The notes under the pieces are model-generated. The model ran no database searches. It saw only the letters and a program-made list of their open reading frames with translations, and was not told where the DNA came from. A stretch of 64,000 bases of DNA from Roseiarcus sp963779095 (lineage in GTDB: Bacteria > Pseudomonadota > Alphaproteobacteria > Rhizobiales > Beijerinckiaceae): assembly GCA_963779095.1 (NCBI GenBank), contig CAVZWU010000024.1, positions 62,001 through 126,000 of the forward strand, given 5' to 3'. A program made the position numbers and the translations under genes. Of this stretch, positions 1 through 9,372 are shown in pieces (the stretch's first letter is position 1; the number at the start of each line of letters is the position of its first letter).

Positions 1-103
1 CAAAGCTAACCCCGAACCGCCGCGCCGCCGCCCGGCAACTCATGCCTTCCTCCCCAACCGCCGAAACCACCCGCTTGCGCAAATCCACCGACAAAGGCCC
101 CAT
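1..103 (-). CDS. IS630-family transposase, N-terminal fragment (cut by window edge)
   Basis: The ATG at 103 opens a frame of 34 codons before the window ends. It encodes LSVDLRKRVV near the start and SCRAAARRFGVS about 12 residues later, the usual first helices of the helix-turn-helix at the N-terminus of IS630 transposases. The catalytic DDE part is outside the window. It is a different subtype from the IS630 element at 58.2-59.3 kb, whose N-terminus does not resemble it. Family assignment rests on the HTH alone. Confidence 0.65.
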   Translation of the reverse strand, partial: MGPLSVDLRKRVVSAVGEEGMSCRAAARRFGVSF

Positions 104-193
104 CTCGCGCCGCCTCCGATTGGCGCCGCTCAAGAATCAGATTTCCTCCGATTCGGGGAATCCCGAGCAATTCAACCCGCGCGGAAACCGCTC
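1..193 (-). mobile_element. End of an IS630-family insertion sequence (runs off left edge)
   Basis: The segment holds the 5' end of a transposase gene preceded by about 90 bases of non-coding sequence. The outer boundary is inferred at the TA dinucleotide at 194-195, because IS630/Tc1-type elements insert at TA. The sequence just inside reads, outward to inward on the minus strand, GAGCGGTTTCCGCGCGGG, a plausible terminal inverted repeat. The other end lies outside the window, so the inverted repeat cannot be confirmed here. Confidence 0.6.
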
Positions 194-1317
194 TAATGGC
201 CCTTCGCTGACTGAATTCGCGGCGCCAGCTCACCGGCCCTCTCCATACGCGAGATGAACGCCTTTAGTGTGGTCCGCCCTGGCGCACTGGGCCATAGAGA
301 CTTGATTTCGTCCACGACCATGTCTTGTGACGCAGACGGGTTCTTGATCCGAAAATCTCTAGCCAACCTCAAGGCGCGCGGTTCCCAAGTCTCAGCTCGC
401 CCTTTCCTTCGGCTCTCTCCACTGTTTGTGCCACCCCGAGACGCTCCGGCCCTCGACCGAAGCGCCCTTTTAGCCATCGGCTTCATATCGCGCTCGGCTT
501 CGGCCTTCGCCCAGAAATAGCCTAGCCGGACCGAGGCGTCCACGAGGTGCATCGCTTCCATCGCGGCGAGCCGCTCATTGGGCCTGTCGGGTTTCCCATC
601 TGGCAATAGCGGGATGCCGCCTGCTAAGTCGCGCAGGTGTCTTGTGTGCGCTTCGAGTAGGCGGGCCAATCGTAAGGCTTCGAGAGCGAAAGCGGGCTCC
701 CCTGACCCGGTGACGTCACCATCAAGCGCTTCCAACTTGAAACGCTCAAGTATTCTATCCCTCACGGTTTCAAGTGTTTCGCTCCTGGCACCGGGTCCCA
801 TCAGAGCGAATGCGCCAGTGAATTCGAGCGGAACGGCTATCGATTCCAAGTCGCCGTTCTCGCGGTGTATGCATAAGTGGGCGCGCCGCACCTCGATGTC
901 ATGAGCGTGTTCGAACGGAACGTCGTCTCTTTCAATATCAACCCGCTCAATGCAAATCTTATCGCCCCGATGAACGATGGCGTCCGGCTTCCGCACGCTC
1001 ACGGAGCGTTCGATTTCGGCCTTCGCGGGCTCTTGTCCCGCGCTGCTAAGATGGGCTTCCGCGTCTTGTCGGAGACACGCCTTGTCGAATGCACCGAACC
1101 AGGGAAACCAGATGAACGGCTGGTGCGGATCTCGAAGTTCCTCCAGTCGTGCTCGCAGCGGGATCGTTTGCCACTCAGACGGCGGCAGGAGATCGGATCG
1201 AAAATCAAACTCAACGCCTTCAATCTCGCCAACCCGATCAATCTGACAAATCCAATACATCTTGGCCGTTCGGGCCGCGTCGGCCGGTGACGCCGCAATC
1301 TTTTTGCTCTTCGTCAT
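193..1317 (-). CDS. Hypothetical protein downstream of the integrase
   Basis: The product is about 374 residues from the ATG at 1317 (MTKSKKIAAS). An alternative TTG start at 1383 would overlap the integrase stop. I do not recognise the family. The first half is mixed alpha/beta in character; the last 80 residues (about RALRLARDFRIKNPSASQDMV onward in part) look like a small winged-helix or HTH fold that could bind DNA, which is an inference from composition. It lies 49 bases behind the integrase on the same strand and is probably cotranscribed cargo of the same integrated element. Its stop codon TAG uses the TA at which the neighbouring IS630-type element appears to be inserted, so the natural C-terminus may have been lost. 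Confidence 0.6.
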   Translation of the reverse strand: MTKSKKIAASPADAARTAKMYWICQIDRVGEIEGVEFDFRSDLLPPSEWQTIPLRARLEELRDPHQPFIWFPWFGAFDKACLRQDAEAHLSSAGQEPAKAEIERSVSVRKPDAIVHRGDKICIERVDIERDDVPFEHAHDIEVRRAHLCIHRENGDLESIAVPLEFTGAFALMGPGARSETLETVRDRILERFKLEALDGDVTGSGEPAFALEALRLARLLEAHTRHLRDLAGGIPLLPDGKPDRPNERLAAMEAMHLVDASVRLGYFWAKAEAERDMKPMAKRALRSRAGASRGGTNSGESRRKGRAETWEPRALRLARDFRIKNPSASQDMVVDEIKSLWPSAPGRTTLKAFISRMERAGELAPRIQSAKGH

Positions 1318-1366
1318 TGTAAACTTCCGAGCGTTGAAGAGGATGTCCTCGTCGGCTCCGCTGCGG

Positions 1367-2584
1367 TCACGCGAACGCGACAACGTTAGCCGCCTTCGGC
1401 TCGCACCATTGCGCCCAAGCTTCCATCATGCTCCGACGCTTTTCTAGCGCATCGCCGCGGCGATAGGCGGCTTCGGCCTTGTTCCCGATCGTATGCGCCA
1501 AGGCGGTTTCGCGAAGCTCGGCTGAATAGGGGCTGACTTCCGACGCCCAATCCGAAAACGTGGAGCGGAAACCGTGAGAGGTTACGGCACCGCGCCGGCC
1601 CAGGCGATCCAACAGCAAGAGCATCGCCATGTTGGACAGCGGCTTGCCCGGCTTTTGACCGGGAAACACATATTCAGAGCTTCGGGCCTCCGAGAGTTCC
1701 TTAACGATGGTGTGTGCGCGTTTGGACAGCGTCACGCGATGCTCTCGGCGAGCCTTCATGCGTTCGGCCGGGATGGTCCACAGTCCGGCCACAAGGTCAA
1801 ATTCCGTCCATTGGGCATTCAAGACTTCGCTTGTCCGCGTCGCCGTCAGCACCGCCAATTCCAGCGCCAGCGCCGCCAGCGCCGGCCGCGCTCGAAGCTC
1901 GGCCATGAACGTCGGCATATCCGCATAGGGCAATGCCGCGTGATGGCCGCGGGTAAGCTTGCCCGGCCTCGGCAAGGTGGCGTCGAGGTGGCCGCGCCAT
2001 GCGGCGGGATTTTCACCCGTGCGCAGCCTTTCCGCCTTCGCCGCATTCAGGACGCGCTCGATCCGCCCGCGGACGCGCGACGCGGTTTCCGGTTTCGTCT
2101 GCCAGATCGGGGTTAGGCAGGCCAGCACGCCCGCCGTGTGCACCTGATCAATCCGCGTGTTCGAGATGGGTTCGCAATAGGTTCGCAAAGTATTTTTCCA
2201 TTGCTGGCGGTGCTTGGGATTCGAAAAACCCTCTTCGATCCGCTCAACGAGGGCGAGTGCGTAAACGCCGAAAGTTGGAATCCTAGAGGCTGCTTGTTCG
2301 GATTGCCTGCGGGCTTCGAGCGGGTCTCCGCCGGCCGCCATTGTCGCCCGCGCGTCATCGCGCAGCCCACGCGCCATTGCCAGCGTCACGCCCTTCAGAG
2401 GCGAGCCTAGGCCCATTTCCTTTAGCTTGCCGTCCCGCCGGTACAGAAAAGCCCATTGCCTCGAGCCGCCGGGCCGGACAACGAGATAAAGCCCGTTGCC
2501 ATCCGAATAGCGCCCCGGCTCTTTAGCGGTCTGGATCGTGCGCGCCGTCAGAAGGTTCTGCTTCCGTTGCCTAGTTGCGATCAT
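1367..2584 (-). CDS. Site-specific tyrosine recombinase / integrase (P4 type, DUF4102)
   Basis: The product is about 405 residues and catalyses integration or excision of a genomic island by breaking and rejoining DNA through a phosphotyrosine intermediate. The N-terminus has the DUF4102 arm-binding domain (SDGNGLYLVVRPGGSRQWAF, residues about 20-45). A SAM-like core-binding region follows. The catalytic domain shows the Arg in TATRTSEVLNAQW, HGFRSTFSDW (His-x-x-Arg), then LAHTIGN and the nucleophile Tyr in AAYRRGD. The ATG at 2584 matches the usual family start (MIATRQRKQNLLTA); the frame stays open to 2659. No tRNA was recognisable next to it, so the attachment site is unknown. The gene is intact. 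Confidence 0.92.
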   Translation of the reverse strand: MIATRQRKQNLLTARTIQTAKEPGRYSDGNGLYLVVRPGGSRQWAFLYRRDGKLKEMGLGSPLKGVTLAMARGLRDDARATMAAGGDPLEARRQSEQAASRIPTFGVYALALVERIEEGFSNPKHRQQWKNTLRTYCEPISNTRIDQVHTAGVLACLTPIWQTKPETASRVRGRIERVLNAAKAERLRTGENPAAWRGHLDATLPRPGKLTRGHHAALPYADMPTFMAELRARPALAALALELAVLTATRTSEVLNAQWTEFDLVAGLWTIPAERMKARREHRVTLSKRAHTIVKELSEARSSEYVFPGQKPGKPLSNMAMLLLLDRLGRRGAVTSHGFRSTFSDWASEVSPYSAELRETALAHTIGNKAEAAYRRGDALEKRRSMMEAWAQWCEPKAANVVAFA

Positions 2585-2959
2585 TTTGTCCGCCCAACCC
2601 GTTGCCCCAACATGTGCCCCAACTAAAAGCACGGATTCGGGGCGGACGTCAATGGACAAGGTGGGACAGTGTGAGCAGGAAAGCCTTCTGCTTTCTAATG
2701 ATTTCTGATCAGCGCCGAACCAGTTGGGATAGAAGTCGGGCGGACTCCGCCTCCGCCAGCATAACGGACTAAATACCTGAGTTGCAGGTTAGCCTCGCTC
2801 GGGCGCCGGCCCCAATAGACGCCGCGCTGGACCGATCCTGGGCCGTGACGCCGCAATAGCATGTCCAGCCCCGTGAATTGGCTTGACTTAATGGGTTTTG
2901 GCTCAATGATGACGCCAAACAGCGGGCGAGGGTTGCTCGCGCGATAGGGCTTTCCGCAA
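2585..2959. other. Intergenic region upstream of integrase and FecR-like gene
   Basis: No gene was found here. It separates two divergent genes and should hold both promoters. The only notable sequence is a 16-base word at 2754-2769 that recurs at 20098. The GC-rich tract at 2741-2757 loosely resembles a tRNA or tmRNA 3' end, but no complete tRNA folds from it. Confidence 0.5.
2754..2769. repeat. 16-bp direct repeat, copy 1 (CGCCAGCATAACGGAC)
   Basis: CGCCAGCATAACGGAC occurs here and again, same orientation, at 20098-20113. Weak similarity continues for about 10 bases beyond. On the minus strand both copies lie upstream of a minus-strand gene (the integrase here, a hlyD gene at 20039), so the word may be a shared promoter or operator. 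Chance occurrence of one 16-mer pair in 64 kb is possible. Confidence 0.5.
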
Positions 2960-3719
2960 TTGCGCCATTGGCGATCGATCTTGGTTGCGCTTTGTCTGTT
3001 CGCGGCCGGCGTCGGGGAAGCCGGGGCGCAGGAACACATCGGCTCGACGACCGTCGCCCACAATGACGTCACGCGCGATCTTGGCGGCGCCATGGGACCG
3101 CTCGCGCCCGGCGATTCGGTCTATCGCAACGAGGTCGTGCGCACCGGCGCGGACTTCGACGGCCAAACTCGTCTTCCTCAATTCGACCAATCTCGGCGTC
3201 GGCCCCATTTCGCGGGTGACGCTCGACAAGTTCGTCTATGTCGGCGAGTCGAACGGGCAGAAAATGACCGTCAATCTGGCTAAGGGCATCTTCCGGTTCA
3301 CCACCGGCGCGCTCGACAAGAAGGCTTATACGATCTCTACCCCGAACGCCGCCATTGGCGTGCGGGGCACCGTGCTGGACATTCGCGTGCAGGGCGCGCT
3401 GACCCGGGTCACCCTGGTCGAGGGCCAGGCGCTCGTCTGCCCGCGTCGGCCTGGGATCACCTTCGAGCAGCAGGCCCGGAACTGCGCCAGGGCCGCTGGC
3501 GGCCGCGGCGGAGCGCGCTGCGAATGCGTCGACATGACAAACGCCGGTCAGACCGCGCAGGTCAAGAGATCGGGAGGCGCGAGCCAGGCGAGCCTGACCT
3601 CGACGCCGGTCAATTTCGCCTCGCTCTGCGCGGGCAATTCGTCCCTTTGCTCCGGCAGCAGCTACGCGTCCGCGGAACAGAGCGGCGGCTTCGCATCGGG
3701 CGCGCTCTGCGGACGATAG
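2960..3719 (+). CDS. FecR-domain periplasmic protein (frameshifted)
   Basis: Joining two frames gives a protein of about 252 residues. It begins at a TTG (2960) with a signal peptide (RSILVALCLFAAGVGEAGA), then HIGSTTVAHNDVTRDL and PLAPGDSVYRNEVVRTGAD. It continues in the next frame as STAKLVFLNSTNLGVGP, ending FRFTTGALDKKAYTISTP and NAAIGVRGTVLDIRV, the hallmark of the FecR domain. FecR-type proteins are secreted or periplasmic; the classical member relays siderophore signals, but many stand-alone members have unknown roles. The shift is one extra base near 3155 (GACTTCGACG where GACTCGACG would keep frame). Downstream is a Ser/Gly/Cys-rich tail. No sigma factor or TonB receptor is adjacent, so an iron-signalling role is not supported by context. 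Confidence 0.75.
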
Positions 3720-3844
3720 GACCGTCCGAAGGCGCGCCGCCGGCCAAGCATCGGGGCCGATCGCGTCACGATCCGTAACGCGCGTCCCGCTCCCAGTGCC
3801 CCTGATTTAACGCGGCGTTATTGCGGCTTTGACAAGCTTGGGCG

Positions 3845-5326
3845 ATGTCCTTCGCCTTGCCGTTTGTCCGCTCCGCGAGCGATGACGCAGCTGAGGCGCG
3901 ACTCTCCGGGCTCAGCCTGGCCGCGGTCGCGATCTTTCTGTTCACGCTTGCCGCGTTCTCGCCCCAAGTGCTTGGCGATGGCGACACATGGTCGCATGTG
4001 GCGACCGGCGAATGGATCCTTGCCCACGGGGGCCCGCCGCGCGCCGACCCGTTCAACTATTCGATGGCTGGCGCGCCATGGACCGCGCATGAATGGCTGG
4101 CTGAAGTTCTGCTGGCGCTTGCGTTCCGCTTTGCCGGATGGAGCGGCGTCGGGCTGTTGACGGGCGCCGCCGTCGCAACCGCGGCGCTGATCGTCGGGTT
4201 GACCGCCGCGCGCGACCTTCGTGGCGTAGCGCTCATGGCTGTCGTCGCGATCGGCCTTTCGCTGGTGACGGCAAACCTGCTTGCGCGGCCGCATGTGCTG
4301 GCGCTGCCGATCGCCGCCGCCTGGAGCGCCGGGCTCATCGCAGCCCGCGATCGCAATCGTGCGCCGCCGCCCGGTCTCGCCGCGCTGATGACGGCGTGGG
4401 TGAACCTGCACGGCGGCTTCATCTTCGGCCTCGCCCTGATCGGGCCGTTTGCGCTCGAGGCGGTGACGCAGGCGCCGGCCGCAGCGCGTCTTAAGGCCGC
4501 GCGCGGTTGGGCGACGTTCGCTCTCGCGGCGCTCGCCGCCGCGCTCGTCAATCCCTACGGGGTCGAGGCGCTCCTCCTTCCGTTCCGCCTCATGTCGGTC
4601 GAGAACCTGTCGCGCATCAGCGAATGGCGGCCGCAGGACTTCAGCCATATCGGGACGATGGAGCTGGCGCTGTTGGTGCTGCTGGGGCTGACGCTGACCC
4701 GGCCGTTCGCCATGCCGCCGATCCGCGCCGCGCTGATCGTCGCGCTCGTCGGCATGGCGCTGCAGCATTCGCGCCATCAGGTGTTGTTGGGAATCATCGC
4801 GCCGATGCTGCTGGCGCGGCCGATCGCGACGGCGATCGGCGCCGCGGCGATTGGCGAAGAACGGCGGCGCGTCGCGCGCGTCGCGATGGCCGCGACGGTC
4901 GCGGCGGCGCTGCCGATCGCGGGCGCGCGGCTCATGGCGCCGATCGAGCGAACCGATGGCGCCGCCGCGCCGATCTCGGCCTTAAGCGCCGTCCCGCCGG
5001 AGCTGAGGCGGAAGGCGGTGCTCAACGGCTATGCGTTCGGCGGCTATCTCATCTTCATGCACGTGCGGCCCTTCATCGACGCGCGCGTCGAGCTCTATGG
5101 GGACACGATGCTGAGCCTCTATGACAAGCTCCAGAGTGGCGACCGCGAAGCGCTCGAGACCACGCTCAGGCGCTACGATATCGCCTGGACAATCTTCCCT
5201 CCCGACAGCCGCGCCGTCGCCGCGCTCGACCGGGAGCCGGGCTGGCGGCGCCTCTATGCCGACGCCACGGCGGTCGTCCATGTGCGGGCGGAGCCGGTGG
5301 TGGGTGGCGGGGCCCGTGGGGATTGA
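3845..5326 (+). CDS. Polytopic membrane protein, possible GT-C-type glycosyltransferase
   Basis: The product is 493 residues with about 10-11 hydrophobic segments between residues 20 and 360 and a soluble C-terminal part. After the first membrane segment comes LGDGDTWSHVATGEWILAHG and later DPFNYSMAGAPWTAHEWLAE. The acidic first loop (D-x-D) and overall layout resemble GT-C glycosyltransferases of the PMT/ArnT type, but I cannot assign a substrate. The family is common and unnamed in Alphaproteobacteria. The ATG at 3845 is 8 bases after a weak purine-rich site. It stands alone between the FecR-like gene and an IS element, and the frame is intact. Confidence 0.7.
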   Translation: MSFALPFVRSASDDAAEARLSGLSLAAVAIFLFTLAAFSPQVLGDGDTWSHVATGEWILAHGGPPRADPFNYSMAGAPWTAHEWLAEVLLALAFRFAGWSGVGLLTGAAVATAALIVGLTAARDLRGVALMAVVAIGLSLVTANLLARPHVLALPIAAAWSAGLIAARDRNRAPPPGLAALMTAWVNLHGGFIFGLALIGPFALEAVTQAPAAARLKAARGWATFALAALAAALVNPYGVEALLLPFRLMSVENLSRISEWRPQDFSHIGTMELALLVLLGLTLTRPFAMPPIRAALIVALVGMALQHSRHQVLLGIIAPMLLARPIATAIGAAAIGEERRRVARVAMAATVAAALPIAGARLMAPIERTDGAAAPISALSAVPPELRRKAVLNGYAFGGYLIFMHVRPFIDARVELYGDTMLSLYDKLQSGDREALETTLRRYDIAWTIFPPDSRAVAALDREPGWRRLYADATAVVHVRAEPVVGGGARGD

Positions 5327-5609
5327 GGGAAGGAGCGCAGGGCGGCTTTGAAGGCGCTCGATTTGGGTTTTCTTGGGCCGGCCCCATTTCGCCGCGAAAA
5401 CCCTGATTTATGAGGGTTGGAAAAGCTTGGATTTCCTTGGATTCTCTCGTCCGAAATGAGCGTTTTCAATGGGTTATGCGCGATTCTCCGCGAAAAAATT
5501 TCTCGCGGCCCTGGGCCTACGGTTGGGGTGGGGCCGCGAAGGTTTGGCATACGGAAAGGCAGGGGCGCTCATGGGACGAGCTTAGCGTCGATTTCTGATT
5601 TCCTGCAAT
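5327..5609. other. Intergenic region between membrane protein and IS1595-type element
   Basis: No credible gene was found. It contains short imperfect hairpins, including AACCCTGATTTATGAGGGTT (5399-5418 region), and AT-richer DNA before the IS. The phrase TTGGAAAAGC followed by GATT and a T-rich run is loosely echoed near 33538. Confidence 0.4.
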
Positions 5610-5617
5610 CAAATGTC

Positions 5618-6712
5618 GGCTCTTATAGCGTTATCTGTTGTTTTGGTTAAAATCGGGTCGGGTCGAGGGAGCGATTCGATGAGGGCTGAGGATTTTTCGG
5701 CTTGGCTGTCGGCGATTGCGGGGATGAGCGTGGCGCAGCGGCGCCGAGGCCTTGGCGGCGCTTGAGAAGGCGGGCGTCGCCGCGCCGGAAGATTTGGCCG
5801 CGCCTTCACCGGGAAAGCGACGCGGCAAGCGGACGGAGGATGCGCTTGGAACGACCGGCGTCGAGCGGGTCGAGAGCAGGGCTGTCCGCATTGCGCCGGC
5901 CGCGAGATCGTCGGCTGGGGCCGCTCGGACGGGCTTTTGCGGTTTCGCTGCAAGAGTTGCGGGCGCACGTTCAACGCGCTGACCAAAACGCCGATGGCGC
6001 ATCTGCGCAAGAAGGAGAAATGGCTCGATCACGCCCAGGCGATGATCGAGGGCAAGAGCCTGGCGAAGACCGCGGCGCTGTGCGGCGTCCATCCGACGAC
6101 GGCCTTCCGCTGGCGGCATCGGTTTCTGCGCGCGCCTGGCCGACGACAAGCCTCGAAGGTTGAGCGGAATCGTCGAGGCGGATGAGACCTTCATCCTCGA
6201 ATCCTTCAAGGGCCGCTGGTCCGACCTGCCGCGCAAGGCGCGCAAGCGGGGCGGAACGGCCCGGCATCCGGGCCCTATCAGGACAATATTCCCGTCCTCG
6301 TCGCCCGCGACCGGAAGGGCGCGACCTTCGACGCCGTTCTGCCGCAGGACGACAGCGCTTCGATCGCCGCGGCGCTGACGGGCGTCGTTACGCCCGCAAA
6401 TCATCTCGTCGGCGATGGCGGCAAGCCGATGGCCGCCTTCGCCCGCAGAGCCGGCATTCCCTTCCACGCCGTGCCCTCGCCGGGAAAGCCGACCCCCGAG
6501 GCGCCGCATCTGCACATCAACAACGTCAACGCCTACCACAGCCGCCTCAAGCAATGGCTCAACCGCTTCAACGGCGTCGCCACCAAGAACCTGCCAAGCT
6601 ATCTCGGCTGGCGCCGCGCCCTCGAAGCCTGGGGCCAACACCTCGACCCGCCAAACTGGATCGTCGGCGCAATCGGAAACGGACCATACCAACAGATAAC
6701 GCTATAAGAGCC
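5618..6712 (+). mobile_element. IS1595-family (ISXO2-like) insertion sequence, 1095 bp, with 8-bp target duplication
   Basis: Perfect 23-bp terminal inverted repeats lie at 5618-5640 and 6690-6712 (outer bases GGCTCTTATAGCGTTATCTG). They are flanked by an identical 8-bp direct repeat CAAATGTC at 5610-5617 and 6713-6720. An 8-bp duplication is the known size for IS1595 elements. The right end sits 22 bases from the stop codon of the convergent adenylate cyclase gene, so insertion spared that gene. Perfect ends and duplication suggest a recent insertion, yet the transposase frame is broken. Confidence 0.93.
5679..6707 (+). pseudogene. IS1595-family transposase (four frame changes)
   Basis: Read across frames the product is about 343 residues. 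It opens with the leader containing FSAWLSAIAGMSVAQR, then a zinc-ribbon (CKSCGRTFNALTKTPMAHL), an HTH (SLAKTAALCGVHPTTAFRWR), and the DDE-type core with GIVEADETFILESFKGRW, LVGDGGKPMAAFARRAGIPF, HLHINNVNAYHSRLKQWL and GVATKNLPSYLGWRR. This is the ISXO2-like domain of IS1595 transposases. Frame changes fall near 5740, 5880, 6140 and 6285. It would be inactive as written; sequence error is possible because the element's ends are perfect. Confidence 0.88.
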
Positions 6713-6734
6713 CAAATGTCGCCCTGCGTCGTCT

Positions 6735-8633
6735 TTACTCTGGCAGCCCGGCCTGCCGTAGTGCGCCCGCCATCTTCTCGCGATAGGCGGAGTCGAAGCA
6801 GACAAGCTTATAGAACGCGTCGGCTTCGCGAATGGTCATCGTCGGATACATCTTGAGAAGCGCCGCGACATGCTGCTTGGCTTCGTCGACCCGGCCGAGG
6901 AACGGCAGCGTGTAGGCGAGATCGAGCTGCGACAGCCAGAACAATTCGAAATACCCGTGCTGGAACGCCTCGTAAGCCTCTTGATATTCGCCCTTCACCC
7001 ACGCCCGTTTCGCAGTTGGCCACCACCAGTCTGGGTCGGCGGAGGGCCCCGCCAGCTTGAGGGCCTTTTCCGCCATCGCCACGCCTTCGTCCCAGTGACC
7101 GGTAAACGCGACAAACTGCCCTACCGGCCCTAACACGGTCGGGTCGTAAGGACTGATCGCGGCGGCTTTTTCTCCCTCGACCAGAACGCGGTCCGCCTGA
7201 CAGGTCGCCCAGTAGCCCAGGGTGACGGTAAACGGAGTGCCGCTGTCCATTGGCGCGAGATCGCGGGCGCGCAGGGCCGCCTGCAACACCCGATCTCCGA
7301 GATGGGCGCGTTTTTCGACGCTCGCTTCCTCCGGCGGGAGGCCCCAGCCAAAGGTCCTCTGCGCGTTGAGGACAGTGGCGAGGGCGACCATACATTGGGG
7401 TTGGACGGGTCTGTTTTCGCCGCCGCTTCGAGGCAGTCGCGAGCTTGCCCGGCCGTCTCTGGCTTGGACAGACAAGAGAGCCTTGAAGGACGCAACCCCA
7501 GGCCGTTTTGCCGATGTCGCCTGTGGAAGAAAGGCGCGTGTATTCGGCGTTGAGCATTGCATAGGCCAGCGCCGATGCCGCGTGCCCCGCGACTTCAGCC
7601 TCGGCGGCCGTTGTGGTTGGCTTTTCGATGACGGGCGAAATCGTCTGCGACCAGAGGCGCGCGCCTGAATGCACGTCGTTGAGCTGGTACGTCACGCGCA
7701 ACGCGTCGCCGCCGGCCTCCAGATTGCCGGTGACGACATAGTCTGCGTTCAATTGCCGCCCGGCTTCGGTCGGATCGGCGGCGCTTTCCGCGCCCGCCGT
7801 CCGGCCGACGATGCGCCAAAGTACGCGCTGCTTGTGACGTCCTTCGTTTTCTGGCCGATGCGCTGGGCGAGCGTGTCGTAGTGAGGGTCGCCGGTCACGT
7901 TGGCGAACGGTAGGATTGCGACGGTCGGCACGCCGAAAGGGGCCGCCCGCGCCGATTCCGACGAGGAGGCGACGGTCGCGGCGGGTTTGAACGTTTTGAG
8001 GTACCATGCGGCCGCGCCAGCGATAAGGAGCAGGCCGCCACCGCGGCGGCGGCCAGGGCGAGCCGGCCTCGCAGCGCCGGCTTCGGCTCGAGGCCTGACG
8101 TTGGGCTTGCCGACCTCGACCGAGTAGGCGCGCACCGGCTCGGAGATGTTTTTTAGCGCCATCGCGCCGAGATCGCTGACATTCAGATCGAGCCGAGACT
8201 TGACCTGCCGATAGGCGTCCTCCGAGAGGCAGATCGCGCCGGGCTTGGCGACGCCTTCCAGTCGCGCGGCGATATTGACGCCATCGCCCATCAGGTCGCC
8301 GTCGTCTTCCTCCACGACGTCGCCGAGATGGACGCCGATGCGAAATTCGATGCGGCGGTCCTCCGGCACGCCCGAGTTGCGCTCAACCATCGCGTTCTGC
8401 ACTTCAATCGCGCAGCGCACCGCATCGACCACGCTGCGAAATTCGATGATCGCCCCATCGCCGGTGCGCTTCACAACCCGGCCCTTGTGCACGGCGATGG
8501 TGGGATCGATCAAATCGCTGCGCAAAGCCCTCAGCCGCGCAAGCGTGCGCTCCTCGTCGGCGCCGGTCAGCCGGCTGAAGCCGACCACGTCGGCGGCAAG
8601 GATCGCCGCTAGCTTGCGGGTCTCAGTCGTCAC
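6735..8633 (-). CDS. Class III adenylate/guanylate cyclase with C-terminal TPR region (frameshifted)
   Basis: The N-terminal 180 residues form a class III nucleotidyl cyclase domain: KLAAILAADVVGFSRLTGAD (metal-binding Asp), then RTGDGAIIEFRSVVDAVRCA and RIGVHLGDVVEEDDGDLMGD. A transmembrane segment (GGGLLLIAGAAAWYL) follows, then a CadC/TolB-like stretch (PTVAILPFANVTGDP, YVVTGNLEAGGDALRVTYQL) and TPR-like helices to the end. The domain order is typical of Hyphomicrobiales cyclases that make cAMP from ATP. The start is the GTG at 8633, 5 bases after a strong GGGAGG site. At least three frame changes occur between about 7500 and 7800 and near 7380; total length, about 632 residues, is normal. 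A Crp-family regulator is encoded at 46.7 kb. Confidence 0.85.
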
Positions 8634-8731
8634 GGCGCCTCCCGAACGGGTCAGCAATAGAGCTTCATCGCGCCGTCACGGAATAGAGCAGTCCTTGCGT
8701 GCAAAATCAATGATACGGTTGCCCGGCAGGT

Positions 8732-9332
8732 TCAGGGCAGGGCGCCGTGCTGGCTGAGCTCGCGCTCGAGATCGACGGCAGGGGTAAAGTGGATCGCCGG
8801 CATGCCGAGCGCTCGCGCCGCCTCGATGTTCTTGAGCGAGTCGTCGACGAACAGGAGTTCCTGCGGCCGTCTCCCGACCCGCTCGAACAGGATCTCAAAG
8901 ATGCGCAGATCGGGCTTCGCTGCGCCGACATGGCCGGAGATCACCGCGTGGTCGAACTCGTTCGAGGAAGTCGAACATCTGCCGCGCGATCGCGAACTTG
9001 ACGGTGGCGAAGTTGCTGAGCGCATAGACCGGACGGCCGGCGGCCCTCAGACGCCGAAGCAGCGCGACATTCTCCTCGATCGGTCCGCCGATGGTCTCGA
9101 TCCACCGCTCGTCGAAGAGATGCAGCTCACGGGCGAATTCGGGAAAGGCCTTGGCGCGCTCCGCCACCGCCTTCGAGAAGTCGGCGGCAATGTCGGTGAG
9201 GGAAACGAAGTCCATCGACAGCGCGGCGGCCAGGAACCGCTCCATCCGCGCCTCGTCCTTGATGGTCTTGCGGAAGAGGTTGCGCGGATTCCAGCGCACG
9301 AGCACGTTGCCGATGTCAAAGACGACGATCAT
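8732..9332 (-). CDS. HAD-superfamily hydrolase, haloacid dehalogenase-like (frameshifted)
   Basis: The joined product is about 199 residues. Motif I is VVFDIGNVLVRW (nucleophile Asp with the second residue Gly instead of the usual Asp, as in the HAD-IA branch with DxGN). Motif II is VYALSNF, the Lys lies in HVGAAKPDLRIFE, and motif IV is LLFVDDSLKNIEAARALG. These support phosphatase or dehalogenase chemistry on a small molecule; the substrate cannot be deduced. One inserted A near 8962 moves the frame (FDFLERVRPRGD instead of FDFL-EFDHAVISGHV). The ATG at 9332 starts directly with the hydrolase core. Confidence 0.82.
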
Positions 9333-9372
9333 CAGGGGTTCCTTTGCTGGGCTGCCGAGGCGGCGAGATAGC

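Noticed and set aside
2735..2760. Possible tRNA or tmRNA 3' end beside the integrase
   Set aside because: Only a short GC-rich stretch resembles it; no cloverleaf or tmRNA body could be found next to it.
5410..5650. Short plus-strand frames before the IS1595 element
   Set aside because: They run into the IS terminal repeat and lack a start context or family similarity.
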